Source: Vanilla planifolia (lineage: Eukaryota > Streptophyta > Magnoliopsida > Asparagales > Orchidaceae). Taken from it: a DNA stretch of 64,000 nt. Location of the stretch: the NCBI GenBank assembly GCA_023846275.1, contig CM043865.1, forward strand, positions 35,106,412 to 35,170,411, given 5' to 3'. Numbering within the stretch: position 1 is the stretch's first letter; each line of letters starts with the position of its first letter. The notes beneath the pieces were generated by a model. It was given only the letters and a program-made list of their open reading frames with translations. It had not been told where the DNA came from and did not search any database. Position numbers and translations under genes: made by a program. This document shows, piece after piece, positions 26,001 to 38,000 of the stretch.

Positions 26001-29000
26001 ATTTAGATAATAAATGCCCATTTGGCTCAGCTACCAAAATCTATGTCAATCCCTCATGAAGGCAACATAACAATGTTATCAATGAAATGAAAAAATTCAA
26101 AGACTAAAAAATACATTCACCTATTGCTCATGTTAGGTATATCTTTGATAATAATTAATCTTCCAAGCATCTTATAAAGAATATTTAGTTTATACAATGA
26201 AAACAACCATGCTCTATGTGAGATGATGACATATTTGCTTATGCCCAATCACAAAGCTGAGTTTCAACATTTAAAACTCATGAAAATTTTATTTTCCCAT
26301 AATTGCATGATATCCAATGAAACTCTTTCTAAGTTATGACCTTAATTTAAATTGCAGTCTAAGGAGGAACAATCATTCATAAAAACGGATCAAGTATTGC
26401 GATATTAATTTAACTTTGAAATTTATTTCATTTTGCCTTCTCTCAATTTGCAGGACACATCGGTTTTCTTTATTTGGTACTAATTGGTGCAGATTTTTGG
26501 TGCATATAAACCATATGAACTATCTAACCACTGTTGCTAAAAACACATAAACAAGAACATTCATAAACTAAACACAGAAAAATGCTGAATGCAGTTACCT
26601 TTCCATGCATCCCTTCAATAGCCTTTTTGGATTCCTCCTCTGTGTTGTAACGTAGAAAAGCAAAACCTCTTGATCTATTTGCAATTCGATTCATGACTAA
26701 GTTAACTGTTGCTCAAACAAAAACAATATGTCAAACTTTTGGAACCTATCATTGTGCATATTAATCATTTAGAAACTGTAACAAGATGGTAGTATTTAGG
26801 CAAAACGCAATCAAATGATCAGAAGAGTTTCCAAATACTATTCATCTTACCTTCCGTAAGTTCGCCAAAAATTTGGAAAGCATTACGTAAACTTTCTTCA
26901 GTGGTGTTAAATGAAAGACCTAAAAGAAAGATAACATAAGAGTAATAAGTCAAGAGATCTTTCATGCATAAATTGTATCATGTCAGAAGTATTAATCAAG
27001 AACCATTACTCCTGCTTTCATTAAAGTAGGTAAAGCATAAAATACAAGTAAATTCTATGTGTATTTTATTTGTTTGATGTATATTTAGGGTGGAATAGTT
27101 AAAATCTCTAAATTGGTAGAAATAAATCTACAAATATTCCTTTATTTATGTGACTTTGTACTTCAGTATTTCGTTTGTTCTTTGACTTAAGGACATTTTA
27201 TTGAGTGTTATTTGAATAACATTAATATCTAAATATTGATCTATCTAATGTCACTATTACCCAAGACATTTCAATAATTTGTTATGATTTGATTCAATGC
27301 CGTCTAAATAATATTTTATTTTCACTTGTAAAATCAAGATGAACAATATTTAAATATCATTCAAATTTGAGTGACATTTAAACATCATTTTTTAATAAAA
27401 AAATTATAATCTTCAATAATATTATTTGAAGATATCATCATACTAAATATTTAGTATCCTCAAATAGCATTACATAATAATATTATTAAACTAAATATTA
27501 TTAACCAAAAGTTAATGAAGTAAAAAGCATGTTTCTTGACCAACTAAACAAAAATTAATACAAAACTATAAGAAAAAAAACTGCAAGCCCTTGAGTTTTT
27601 GCACCGAAAGTTCTTAATGCATGCAAAGAATATAGGAAATTCAACATGGATCAACACAGATCTCAATAAAACTACACGGGGTCTTTTTCTAATAAAAACC
27701 AAATTATTTCAATGATGGGTAAGTTTTAAGAATCTAATCAATCATATTTGAGCTTAGGTCGTAGCTTGAATCTTGATAGAAAGTTGTTACATAATGACCC
27801 TAAACAAGTTCATCTCCCAACTCACCACCTAAGTGAAAGAGGTCATTGACTTGAAGCTTATCCCTTCTCAAGCGGTAATTGTTGCAAAGAATCATAAAGA
27901 TGAACAAGTGGAATGGGAAAAATTAGAGGTTGAGAGAGAGAAATTGATTAACTAAGCAATCAAACAAGACATTGAAGTTCACAGAGACGACATCATTAGT
28001 GAGGCAAACAGTATGAATTCTCCCTCCCTTTCTTAGCCACTCAACACATTGAGTTTTCAAGCAAAAGGTCTAGATGGTCATTTTCTAGTACCAATGACGA
28101 ATTGGATGAAGCATTTTGACTTCAACCATCTCATAAAAACTACTCATTTGGCACGTCTCCATCTTCTTCTTCCTCCAATGAGTTAAGATGAAGGTAAAAC
28201 TTGACTAAGCTTGTAATTAAGTAATTCATAAAACAAATGCCTACAAAATACTAATTAAACATGTAATTACATAATATCATTGTTTTTAGCTGAAGGAGAG
28301 CCTAAACAAAGATGAAAGTTTCATATTTTAATGATGTAATGAATATTAACATAATGTTTTAAGATTTTATAGCCTTGCTGAGTTTGAATACAAAATTTGT
28401 GGCATGTGTACGTTTAAGTTTCTCATATTAGAACTCGTAAGTCCAACAAAAAGTTCATAATACAAAAATGTACTTCTTTTTACATGGTTTGTCCGCAACC
28501 TTTTCGAATGAAATTGGCACATGCTAACTCAACCTTTTGTCATTCAACAAATCATATCTATATTAGTGTAAATTGTACTCTAATTTTTCACATTGTTGTA
28601 GAGCCTATATCTAATGTGCTAATGGTCAAGATGACAGCCCTCATAACAAATTGCTTGAAAAAACTACTTGGTCATCTCAAACATACTAACATAACTCACC
28701 AGTGCATTTCTAGAGGTAAAGTCATGCCAGCATATCTCAATTCTCTATCATCTTGAGTGAATAGGGTCACCACAAAGTGCTAAACAATAGCATATTGTAG
28801 ACCATAGTAACAAATTGCAACAAAAAACTCCTAGAAAAACTGATTCAATATGTAGTTATATAGTTTTGTTATTTTTAGTTCAAGTGAGAACCAAAACAAC
28901 AATGTAATGTTCACATTTTAATGTTGCAGTGAATATTAGCACAACGTTCTAAAAGTGCATTACCATGTTAAGTTTAAATATAAAGTAAAAATTAGCAATA

Positions 29001-32000
29001 AATATTAATATAATGTTTTTCATTACCTTATTAAGTTTAAATATAACATTTGTGGCATCAATAGGTTTAATTTTCTTATAATAAAATTGGTATTTTTAAC
29101 AAAAGGTTCGCGTAAGAAAACTTACTATCTAATACTTACATGGTATGTAACCTTTGTACACAAAATTGGTGCATGATAATTCAACCTTTTGTCATGCAAC
29201 ACATTCTATCTATGTCAATCTATATTGTGGTCAAATTGTTTACATTGTTATAGTTTCAAAAAGGAGCTTATATCTAATGTGCTAAAGGTTAACAAACTAT
29301 TTGAACAAACTCTTTGATCATCTCTAAGCTACTAGTATAGATCAACAATGCATACCTCGCTATAACGTTACATCAAAGCAACTCAAGATCCTATTGGTTT
29401 GGAGTGATCAAGGTCACTAAATAAAACTAACTTACCACATTATAGACCCTCACAACAAACTACTCCAACAAGCCCCTCAATCATCCTAAATTTGCTAGAA
29501 AAATCAACATCACCATCCTAGTGGTAACTTCATCACAATTCATGACAATAATTCCATACAACAAGCAATCTGTTGCTACAAATGGTTTTTGTGTAGAAGG
29601 ATCAAAAGGTATAGATGCGACAAACAACAAAGAAACAACCTATATAGATCAAACACACAAAAAAGAAATTTACATGAATCAGGCCTATGTCTACAAGAGA
29701 GTAAAATATTCTACTAGTGAAGCAAACAACGATAATAATGTTCTAAATAAAAAGCAAAGTTCATTCGTTCCCAAATTTGAAGTATATCTAATTTTGTACC
29801 ACATAAGAAGCTTTCAAGACAATCCTCTAATCAAGAAGGTTCATCAAAGAAAAATTAAAGATTTGTAAATAATAATACACCAAAAACATCAATTCATTAA
29901 TCAACAAGGAGGATCAAGAATGTGCATTAACGAAGAAACCACAAAAAGTCCCCACATATTACGTTATCTGACACCATGTGGAATGCAAAAAGTCATAATA
30001 CAAAAAATTGACTCTGACTCTACCACTGTATATAGCTACCCTAAGATTCTTCAAATCTTTACAACAGAAAAACTCCAAACCTCTCTATCTACAACAAATT
30101 AAAATTATTCTCTATAGCATATTAACCATTTAAATAGTCATCAAATATTTTTCATATAACAAACTCTAAGCAAATTAAATTCCAACATATATGTTTAAAA
30201 TATATATCATGTATTTTTTATCAAATAAATATAAAAATTTGAATATTTAATTGTTATAAAAGACTCAAAATTAGAATATCCATGTATTAATTTTTGTAAT
30301 ATCTAACAACCTATGCCTTATATTTGAAATTAGGATCAATATTAATACAAATCTTAACAATTCTCTCTCTTGATTTGATATCACCCCTATCAACAAAGAA
30401 TCTCTACTTTGTCTTCTTCTCTCGAATATGAGCTACAATACTCTAAAAGCTTTGCATGATTGAGCACTTTGCAACTGATCAAAATTCAAATTCCCATTGA
30501 ATTTAACACCTACAAGAGATCTCGCGAGCACATCTACACTAAACTAATACGGATTCATAGATAACAAAAGCACAACATGCATCAGCAATAAACACACAAA
30601 AAAGCTCCAAAAACCAATTCAACTAATTCTTTGTTGTCTCAAACACAACCTTCATGAAAATTTAAAACTGCTACTTTACCATGATAAACAACCATCCCAA
30701 ATAGTTTTTTTGAATTTTTGCCATAAAATATTTCCAAATATATTTATTGTAGACTAAGATAGTTTTTTACTTTTACATATTAATAATTTAAAGAACTACC
30801 AAATATATCTCCAAATAATAAATTTCAAGAAAATTAAATTTCCTACATATATATAAAAAGATATATCCAATATCTTTAATCAAATAAATATAATTTTTTA
30901 TTTCTTAATCATTTTAACAAACTCAAAACTCAAATTATCCATATATTAAGTTTTTTATATCCATCAAATTATACTTTATTTCCAAAATTGGATCAATATT
31001 GAGGCACATCTTAATGATTATTTCCCTTGACTTAATATCATGCTATCATCAATGGATCTTCTTTGTCTTCTCTCAAATATGAGCCATCATGCTCTCGAAG
31101 CTCTAAAGGATTGAACATCTTGCAATTGATCAACGTTCACATTCCTTATGAACTTCCCACAAAAAAGAAACTTCTCATGCACGTTTATTCCAAACCAACA
31201 CAGATTCAGAGATCACAAAAGAAAATAACTGCTACAAATCATTAAAATTTTCAAAATGGTCATCCCATGATCATAAATGCAATATGGTACTATCTGTCAT
31301 TAATACTAATATGTTACATTAAGAAATATTACCTTGATTTCCTAATGCCTTCTCCAAAAGGGCCCAATGTGTTTTGAACTATGTTTACCCAAATCTTGCA
31401 AATCAAGGTGCTTCTAGCATGTGAATATCCTTAGCTTCTAGTTTACACAAGTCCCAAGCAAACTATCATCACTACTTGGCTCGCCAAGGATTCAAACACT
31501 TAAAGCCATCAAATTTCTTGATCTTTAGCTTTTTTATCATTACTATCAACTATAACTCTGATACACGGAGGTTGGCTTTCAATATTCTTAAGTTAAATTA
31601 AATCATTCTCCACAAATTCTCGTTTAACAGAGCACATTGTTAAAATTCACAGGCCATCAAAACCCCAGGGCCGTGGTGAAAAATCCCAAGCTCACACCCT
31701 CGATTCCCCCAAATTCTAATATTAAACGAAATCATGCAAATTTTTTCGGCTTAAACCAGATTAACTCTACAGAATGTGAACATTATAAAGCAGGGAATGG
31801 AAGAAGCTCGGATTTTAGTAGACCAGGAGAGTTGCAAACTGTTACCACTAACAAACAGACGAGTAGAAGAAGGACGTGTGGCCTTGGGAGATGAAGAAGG
31901 TAAGCAAGCGACCGCAACTGAACTATCACGCTTCCTTGGCGATGCTGCCCATCTGCTTGAAGAAGGTGTAGAAGTCTCAGAACATAACGAAGACTTGCGA

Positions 32001-32101
32001 TCGGAGGCAAAAGCGGGAAAGGGCCGCGCGTAAAAGAGGCTTCGCTTTGGAGAAGAAAGGGAGGATATTGGAAGAGCGAAACGTAAACACAACGTCGCCA
32101 T
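20002..32101 (-). CDS. Organelle RRM-domain protein, ORRM6-like, four exons
   Basis: The exons, in coding order, are 32101-31846, 26919-26851, 26705-26599 and 20094-20002 (TAG at 20004-20002). All junctions are GT/AG and in phase, giving 174 residues. The first 80 or so residues are rich in Ser, Arg and Ala with few acids (start MATLCLRFALPISSLSSPKR), typical of a plastid or mitochondrial transit peptide. One RRM follows, with RNP2 (RLFVSGLSF, split by intron 1) and RNP1 (RGFAFLRY). It ends at FLDGRVIFVEVAKP plus a 17-residue tail, without a Gly-rich region. Small transit-peptide plus RRM proteins of this length include Arabidopsis ORRM6, a chloroplast C-to-U editing factor; the match to ORRM6 is from length and layout, not from a search. 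The ATG at 32101 is used because the frame has no earlier ATG. Introns 1 and 3 are 4.9 and 6.5 kb. Confidence 0.88.
22691..22755 (+). repeat. Direct repeat A, copy 1 (about 65 bases)
   Basis: It starts GGAACTAGGGTTTAATTTCT and contains GTGTGGCTCGGC. It is repeated at 24134-24199 with few differences, 1.44 kb away in the same orientation. Confidence 0.85.
22760..24133. mobile_element. Possible LTR-like insertion or fragment in RRM intron 3
   Basis: The stretch lies between two copies of a 65-base repeat. It has a GC-richer core (22920-23215), a TATA-like CTCTCTATAAAAAG at about 23412 on the plus strand, and GGAGCTCTGATACTA at 23542-23556. The last is the reverse complement of a degenerate tRNA-Met primer-binding site (TAGTATCAGAGCTCC). 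These are features of LTR elements, but the strand signals disagree and no coding remnant is seen, so the type is unresolved. Confidence 0.35.
24134..24199 (+). repeat. Direct repeat A, copy 2
   Basis: This is the partner of 22691-22755, containing GTTTAATTTCTAATAAATTA and GTGTGGCTCGGCCTAGA. Confidence 0.85.
28285..29510. repeat. Two diverged tandem copies of a unit of about 600 bases
   Basis: Copy 1 is about 28285-28875 and copy 2 about 28876-29510. Shared landmarks in order are a GTGAATATTA/ATGAATATTA block, TTAAGTTT, TTTACATGGT (or TTACATGGTA), AATTGG then GCATG, TCAACCTTTTGTCAT, ATCTAATGTGCTAA, and GATCATCTC or GGTCATCTC. Copy 2 carries an extra internal repeat of the ATATTARYATAATGTT block. 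No coding function is visible. Confidence 0.7.
29930..31020 (-). mobile_element. Two LTR-like copies in tandem, copia-type edges, minus strand
   Basis: Read on the minus strand, two copies about 660 bases apart each begin after a purine tract (ATCAAGAGAGAGAA near 30360; AGTCAAGGGAAATAA near 31020). They continue as [TC][GA]TTAAGAT.TG....AATATTGATCC. Both later contain ATATATGTTGGAATTTAATTTG-like text and TTATTTGAT. A polypurine tract directly followed by TGTTAAGAT is how several plant copia elements enter their 3' LTR. The left copy is partial. No polyprotein lies between them. Confidence 0.5.
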
Positions 32102-32113
32102 TGAAGAGAACAA

Positions 32114-34700
32114 GACGATGCCAGGACCGTAGACTGGATTAGAACGGAAATTATATTAAAAAGTGATTTTATTTAATTCAAATATTGCGAAATCTTATTT
32201 TCTTCAAATATAATTTATTTGTATGTTCTCCACAAGATTTTTTAACTATAAATTTTAATAATCCTTTTTATCATTTGTTTATAAAAATAAGTATACTTTA
32301 TTTAAATTTTTCTCTAATTGTTAAAATATTATATAGAATTTTATAGTTATTTTGCTTTTAATATAATATTTTATTTATAACTTGTCAAATATTATTTTAT
32401 TCTTATATTCGGATTATATAATTATCAATTTTACTATATTCTAACTTCGAATATGGAAATCAAAACTAACAAGAAATCCTCATGTGTCAAAGACTTTTTT
32501 CATGATATTGTGAAGTTATTCTTCAATGTTTTTTGTTTAAAAAAAGCCAGATCTATTATGCAATTCATTGCGTGGTGATTATAATCATTTTAAGTGTTAT
32601 TTCATTATATGTATTTCAAATTTAAAATTATAGATTTTTTTAGTTTAAAAGGAGAAGAAAAAAATTATATCATTTTCGATCTAACGATCTTTACTTATCA
32701 ATTAATTATGACAATTCATAACCCAAAAATTGATTTTTAAAAGGTTAAATTGTAACTACAACAAACTAAATAGTGAATTTTAATTTATAATATTCAATCA
32801 AATAATATAATACAGAATTTTAAATTTTTAGTATTTATAATTTTATGTTATCTTTGTGAGATTTTATTTATTACAACCAAATGAATCCTAGAAATATAAA
32901 AGTTTTACATTTTAAAAGGAAAAAATAAATGAAAATTTGAGAAAAATAAATATATTTTTGTGATTTTTCCACACATAAAATTGAAAGAAATTAAAACAAG
33001 AAACTAAAACTAAAATAAAAAAAATAAAACATGTTTCTCTTATTAATTATTTTCTACATTTTGTGATCTCTTACTTTTTCTTCGTGCAACTTGTTGAGGG
33101 AAATCTTGTGGATAATCAATGAAGCATTCTTACATTCAAAGTCTTTGTCATTCTATTGATTCAAACAAGTTCTATAAGAATGAGTATTTTGCTTTGAGTC
33201 ATGTATGATCCATTCATAAGGTCTTTTGTAATATACTCTATGAGATAATTGAAGTTTTTTTAGTTTGTAAAAAATGTAAAAAGGTTAGGCTTTAATAACC
33301 AAAAGGCTTAAATTGAGTGTTTTGTCTGAGCCATAAAGAGTGAAGGTAAGATTAGATTTAGTTTAACAAAATGTCTATTTATGTTATATTTTAGTTCACA
33401 AAAATCACAAAGATTGAGTTGAGTTTTAACTTAACAAAAAAAACTTAAAAGATTATATTTTAGCCTTAAAAAACGTTGCATTGTGATGATTTATTATCAC
33501 TTACAATAGAGTGAAGAAACAAAGAGCTAGGCTTAAATCTATTTGAATTAATGGTGGATATAGGTTAACTTAGATAAAAATAAACTATTTTAAAAGCCTT
33601 GATGTATTTCATTTTAGTATTTTTATTTATTAAATTATATAGCATGTGATCATCAACTGTTGTATTTTAGAGTTGGTTTGAGACTTAAAGTTTAATTGTC
33701 ATTTTCTTAAATATATCTTTTGAGACCAATATGTGATGATTGACAAGAATAATAAGCTAAGATTAAAGGTCGATGATTAGCCATTAGAGGAGTCATACTG
33801 TTAAGACAAGTGTCTAGAAACAATGCCATTGTCTTTTTACATAATTGATACTAAATAAGGGGTTAACATCAACATTAGATAATTGGTGTGGTGTTTAGAT
33901 AATGGTGGTGAAAACAACAAATTGGTTTGCTTTCATCATTCTAATTTTGCAACTAGGGAGAGATAAGTTAAAATAGTCTTTAGTAGACTTTTTATGACAA
34001 TAAAATTACAATATAGCTGTGGATTGGATAATATAAGGTTCTTGTCTAACAATTTTTTATTGATTTATCTTTTTAATTTTTATTTGATGTGATATGAGAT
34101 GTTGGATGATGATATCTATTAGTATTTGTATGTAAATGAATATATATAATCATTTTTTATTGAAAATTAAGTCATGTTTGAAAAAAATCTATGATACGAA
34201 CATGGATTCATAAGTCATTATGTATGTTTATTATTTAAATGATAATATAACAATTCATCTTTTTAGCGATTATCAACATTGCAATGTGTATTGTTTTTAT
34301 ATTTTCAATACTACACTTATACAAAAAAAAAATGGAATAACCTTAGCATTTTATAAAAACAATGCAGTGTTTACGCACATTGAAGCTTTAGAGCTACAAG
34401 TCGAAGTGTTATTTCTTAAAACATAAGAAATCCTACTCTATCTGAAGTTTCCTCTTTATTTTATTGAAAAAATTTAGTTGGGCACTTCACAAAACTTCAA
34501 GCTTAACAGTTTTAAATATACTTTGCTTGATCATCTTGAGACGAATTTATTATGATCATAGTTAACGTATGCTTCAATGGAAGTCTGATTTCATGCATTC
34601 TGCTTTTTCTATTTAACTATTATAATTGAAATGATTAAGATTTGTTACCATGTCATAAAAACCAAAGAATGATGGGCATAATTAAGAGGTCCTTGTATTA
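32114..34700. other. AT-rich intergenic region between the RRM and TOC genes
   Basis: This region holds the promoter of the minus-strand RRM gene at its left edge and the 3' flank of the TOC gene at its right edge. It has long A/T tracts and no coding sequence, repeat pair or RNA gene that I can recognise. Confidence 0.55.
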
Positions 34701-35003
34701 GACTACAATGTAAATTAAAATACAAGACAAATGAGAGCAAAGCAAGAACAGGGAAGACCAAAAGCCTGGGGCATAACATTTAGTAGACAAGAAGAATCAA
34801 AGAAATAACTATGCTTCAAGTCATTATGGTCTTAGCTAATTATATTCCAGAAATCAGTAATCAAAACAAGAAATAGAATTTCAAACCCTAAATAAAAAGA
34901 GACATATGACCACCCTCACTTGTACTTTACTGAAAGGAGATCAAAGGCAAAGCAGTTTCTTTTTCTTGCTCTTAAGATTTTGATCCTATCATGTTGCCAT
35001 TTC

Positions 35004-38000
35004 TTACATAGCCGGAAGCATTCTAATAACACCTTTGAATATTGGGAGGAGAGCAAGAAATGCTATCTGAAGCTGATCTGAAGTATTTAGGCGAATACCA
35101 ACTTGGCCACTTCCTTTGTTGCTCAAGTTTCCATGACATACAACATTGGTTCTTCTTCCTAAGGGATGCTGAGTCTGTATGTTGCAGCCAAGAGCCAAAT
35201 CACCATGCCAATCCACAATCGAAAGCGCAATAGTAGACAGATTCTGCCCAATAGGGTAGTCTTTATCCCTTAAGGTGGCCTCCAAACGACCACCATAAGC
35301 TGCATCGCCACGGCCGGTCATTGCACCCCCACCGATTAGAACTTTGAGCATCTTGTTTACCACCAGTTTGTCTTCAATCTTCAAACCAGCAGACACTGTA
35401 TCTCCCAAGATGGAAACAGAAAGACCAGCTGCTGTGTTATTGCATCTAAAACTTTTAAACTTCGTCTCACTTCGTAAAGTGTAAGCCATGTCTTTCCCAA
35501 TACTCTGCAAATCTAAACCTAGAGAAGTAGCTGTATTATCAGTGTGCTTTATAGAACTGGCCACTTCCATTTGAAGAGTGCAGTCCTTTTTATCCTTTGT
35601 TAGCTGCCCAGAAATGGACAAAGGAATGTGATCTTTAACAGCAAACAACCTTTCAACGTTCAGGCCTTCATAACCCACATCATGATCCCAACCCTGGGTC
35701 TCAAGGACTGGCCTAACAAGCCATCTGTTTGAAGAATCCAGAAACCGATACCGATGACTAGGATAGTCAGAATCAAAAGAATTTGGCAGCACCAAATCTG
35801 GCATGGGAACAGGAACGGATGCAGGACCGACACTTTCACCTTCTGCATTCTCAGAACCGTGATCATTGGGTGCATTGTTGACTGATTTAGCCATCTCCTT
35901 CAAGAGCTTTAGACGCTTCTTTTCTTCCTTCAGCTGCTTCTTGAAAAAGAGCTTCTCCCTATAATCAAGCTCCTCATAATAAGCCTTCTTCTGTGCTTTA
36001 CTCAACTTAGCCAGCTGTGCTCTTGTTAGAGTTTTGAATGGCGGCAGCTCATCATAATCAGAACCATCATCAACATCAGATGCTTCATCTAGATCTTCAA
36101 AAATGTTATCCTCATCTCCCATCTGCTCATCGGGAAGCTTAACTTGGGATCTTGACTGAAGAAGAGAAGACAAGAAAAATGGCAAAGGTGGTACCCTTGT
36201 GCGAGATCCAACTTGTTTACCAGGTGGGCTGTCGTCTAACTTAAGAAGTATGTTAGCTTCTTGCAAAATCTTTGAAGCAAAAGATAACAGTAACAGCTGT
36301 GGTTTCCAAACTTGACCATTTGGCAGCACTCTCTGGCCTGCTCGATTCATTCTGCAAGCAGAATGGTTCTCCACCAAGGACACGGGGTTCATGAGGCGCA
36401 CATCACCTGCAGCTTGGCGTATTGCCTGCTGAACTACATGAGACCGTTGTGTCACAAACATCTCATAGCTTAAAGGAGTGCCATTGGGGCCATCAGGTGG
36501 AGCAGAAGCAGCATGGGTAAGCACCACAATTGCATTAAACCAAATGGATGAACCAAATACATTGGTGATGGATCGCAACAGTGGTACATCACCATAATCC
36601 CTGCTCTGCATATCCAAGCGATCAAAATATAACACAATATCTGGAGTAGTTTTACCGATGAATCGTTTGATAGAGAATAAGATTTTCTCATTGTATCGCT
36701 GATCTGAAGAAGAAGAAGAAAGCCCAGGCGTATCAATCACTCTAACTTTTATCCCATGGACAGTGCCTACTACATTCTGAACCGTCGTAGTAGTCAGCTC
36801 AAAAGCATCAGTATGAAGTTTGGCATCATTAAAAATCGAATTAATTGTAGCACTCTTGCCCACTCCACTCTTTCCAATAACCATAATAGTGCAAGAGAAG
36901 TCGAGAGGATCCTGTCCCGAAGCCTCAAGTTGCTCTGCCATTACGCTAGCTCGATCAAAGCTGAAAACTCCAGGACGGTTTGTATTTCTCCTTAACTGTT
37001 CTGCAAGCCCAAGCCTATAAAGAACCTGAGCAACAACTACATTATGAGGGGTTTGACCCAGCCTATGTGCAAGGCGCAGGAACTTAACTCTAATCATTTG
37101 GAGTTTCTCCCTAATCTCATCACTTCCCTCAGCGTCATCTGCCAGGGAGCTTTCAGAAGTCTGGGTCTGTTGCTGCGAAAGGGATCCATTTGCCCTGGGT
37201 TGCTGAACTGAACGAGCTGCAGGTTCCAATAATGGAACAGAGGATCCGAGCCCAGCAGGACGAGATTGAAATGATGGGGCTGCAGAAGGTTCAGGGCATG
37301 AAGCAGAAGATGTTGGCACATGCTTTCTAATAGCAATGTTTTCGTCATCATCCATAGTAGATAGTTCTCCTAAATCTTCAACCAAAACAGTTTCTTTTGC
37401 AGCACCTACCCTAAGAGCAAAGTTGCTTTCAGAAGGTTGTCCACTATCACTTTGTTTGAACGAGTCACTTTCATTTGCCTTACCAAAATGTTTCAACTCT
37501 TCTTTAGTTAACAATGAATCCTTCCCTTCTATCATGCCATTATCTTCCCTGATATCATTAATAACTTCCGCCTCATGATTATTAGATTCTTCCTCACATT
37601 TAAAGAAATCAACATGACCTTCTTTGGGGAAAGAAGCCTCTTCTCTAATCAAACCACCATTTTCACTCTTGTTGCTACCTACATCTTCATTAGTAGAATC
37701 AGAAACCATTTCTCCTTCATCCTTTGTAACTGAGCAAGCTCCAAGCGTTCCAAAGGTTAATTCTTCTCCATTCAATCTAGATTCCCTTGTTACTTCACAA
37801 TCTTCAGCTTGAGAAGCACACAAAGACTCCTCAGTTGCACCCTTCATCTCATGAGGAAAAATTGTGAGTCGCTTCTCATTGCCTTCAATGTTAACCTCAT
37901 TACACTGTCCTCCATTTAAAGAATATTGTTCAGGTTCAGCAACACCCATAACCAAGCCTTCAGCACCACCATGGTCGTTGTACATATTTATGGCACTTAC

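Larger units (their letters stand above)
20095..26598 (-). other. 6.5 kb intron 3 of the RRM gene
   Basis: It is bounded by donor GTAACT and acceptor TTTCAG on the minus strand. It holds an LTR-like island (about 22570-24200) with a GC-richer core at 22920-23215. Further simple AT-rich DNA follows, with no recognisable coding sequence. The ORFs in it are short and unrelated to known domains. Confidence 0.6.
26920..31845 (-). other. 4.9 kb intron 1 of the RRM gene
   Basis: The intron runs from donor GTAACA to acceptor TTTTAG on the minus strand. It is built largely of duplicated sequence: a two-copy block at about 28285-29510 and a two-copy LTR-like block at about 29930-31020. No exon-like sequence was recognised in it. 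Confidence 0.6.

Noticed and set aside
29521-29868. 115-codon plus-strand frame in RRM intron 1
   Set aside because: Low-complexity, Lys/Asn/Tyr-rich text typical of AT-rich DNA. No motif, and it sits beside duplicated repeat blocks.
31751-31894. Extension of RRM exon 1 past the donor at 31845, and plus-strand frames over exon 1
   Set aside because: The downstream exons join in phase at the GTAACA donor and restore the RNP2 strand, so the read-through and antisense frames are not coding.
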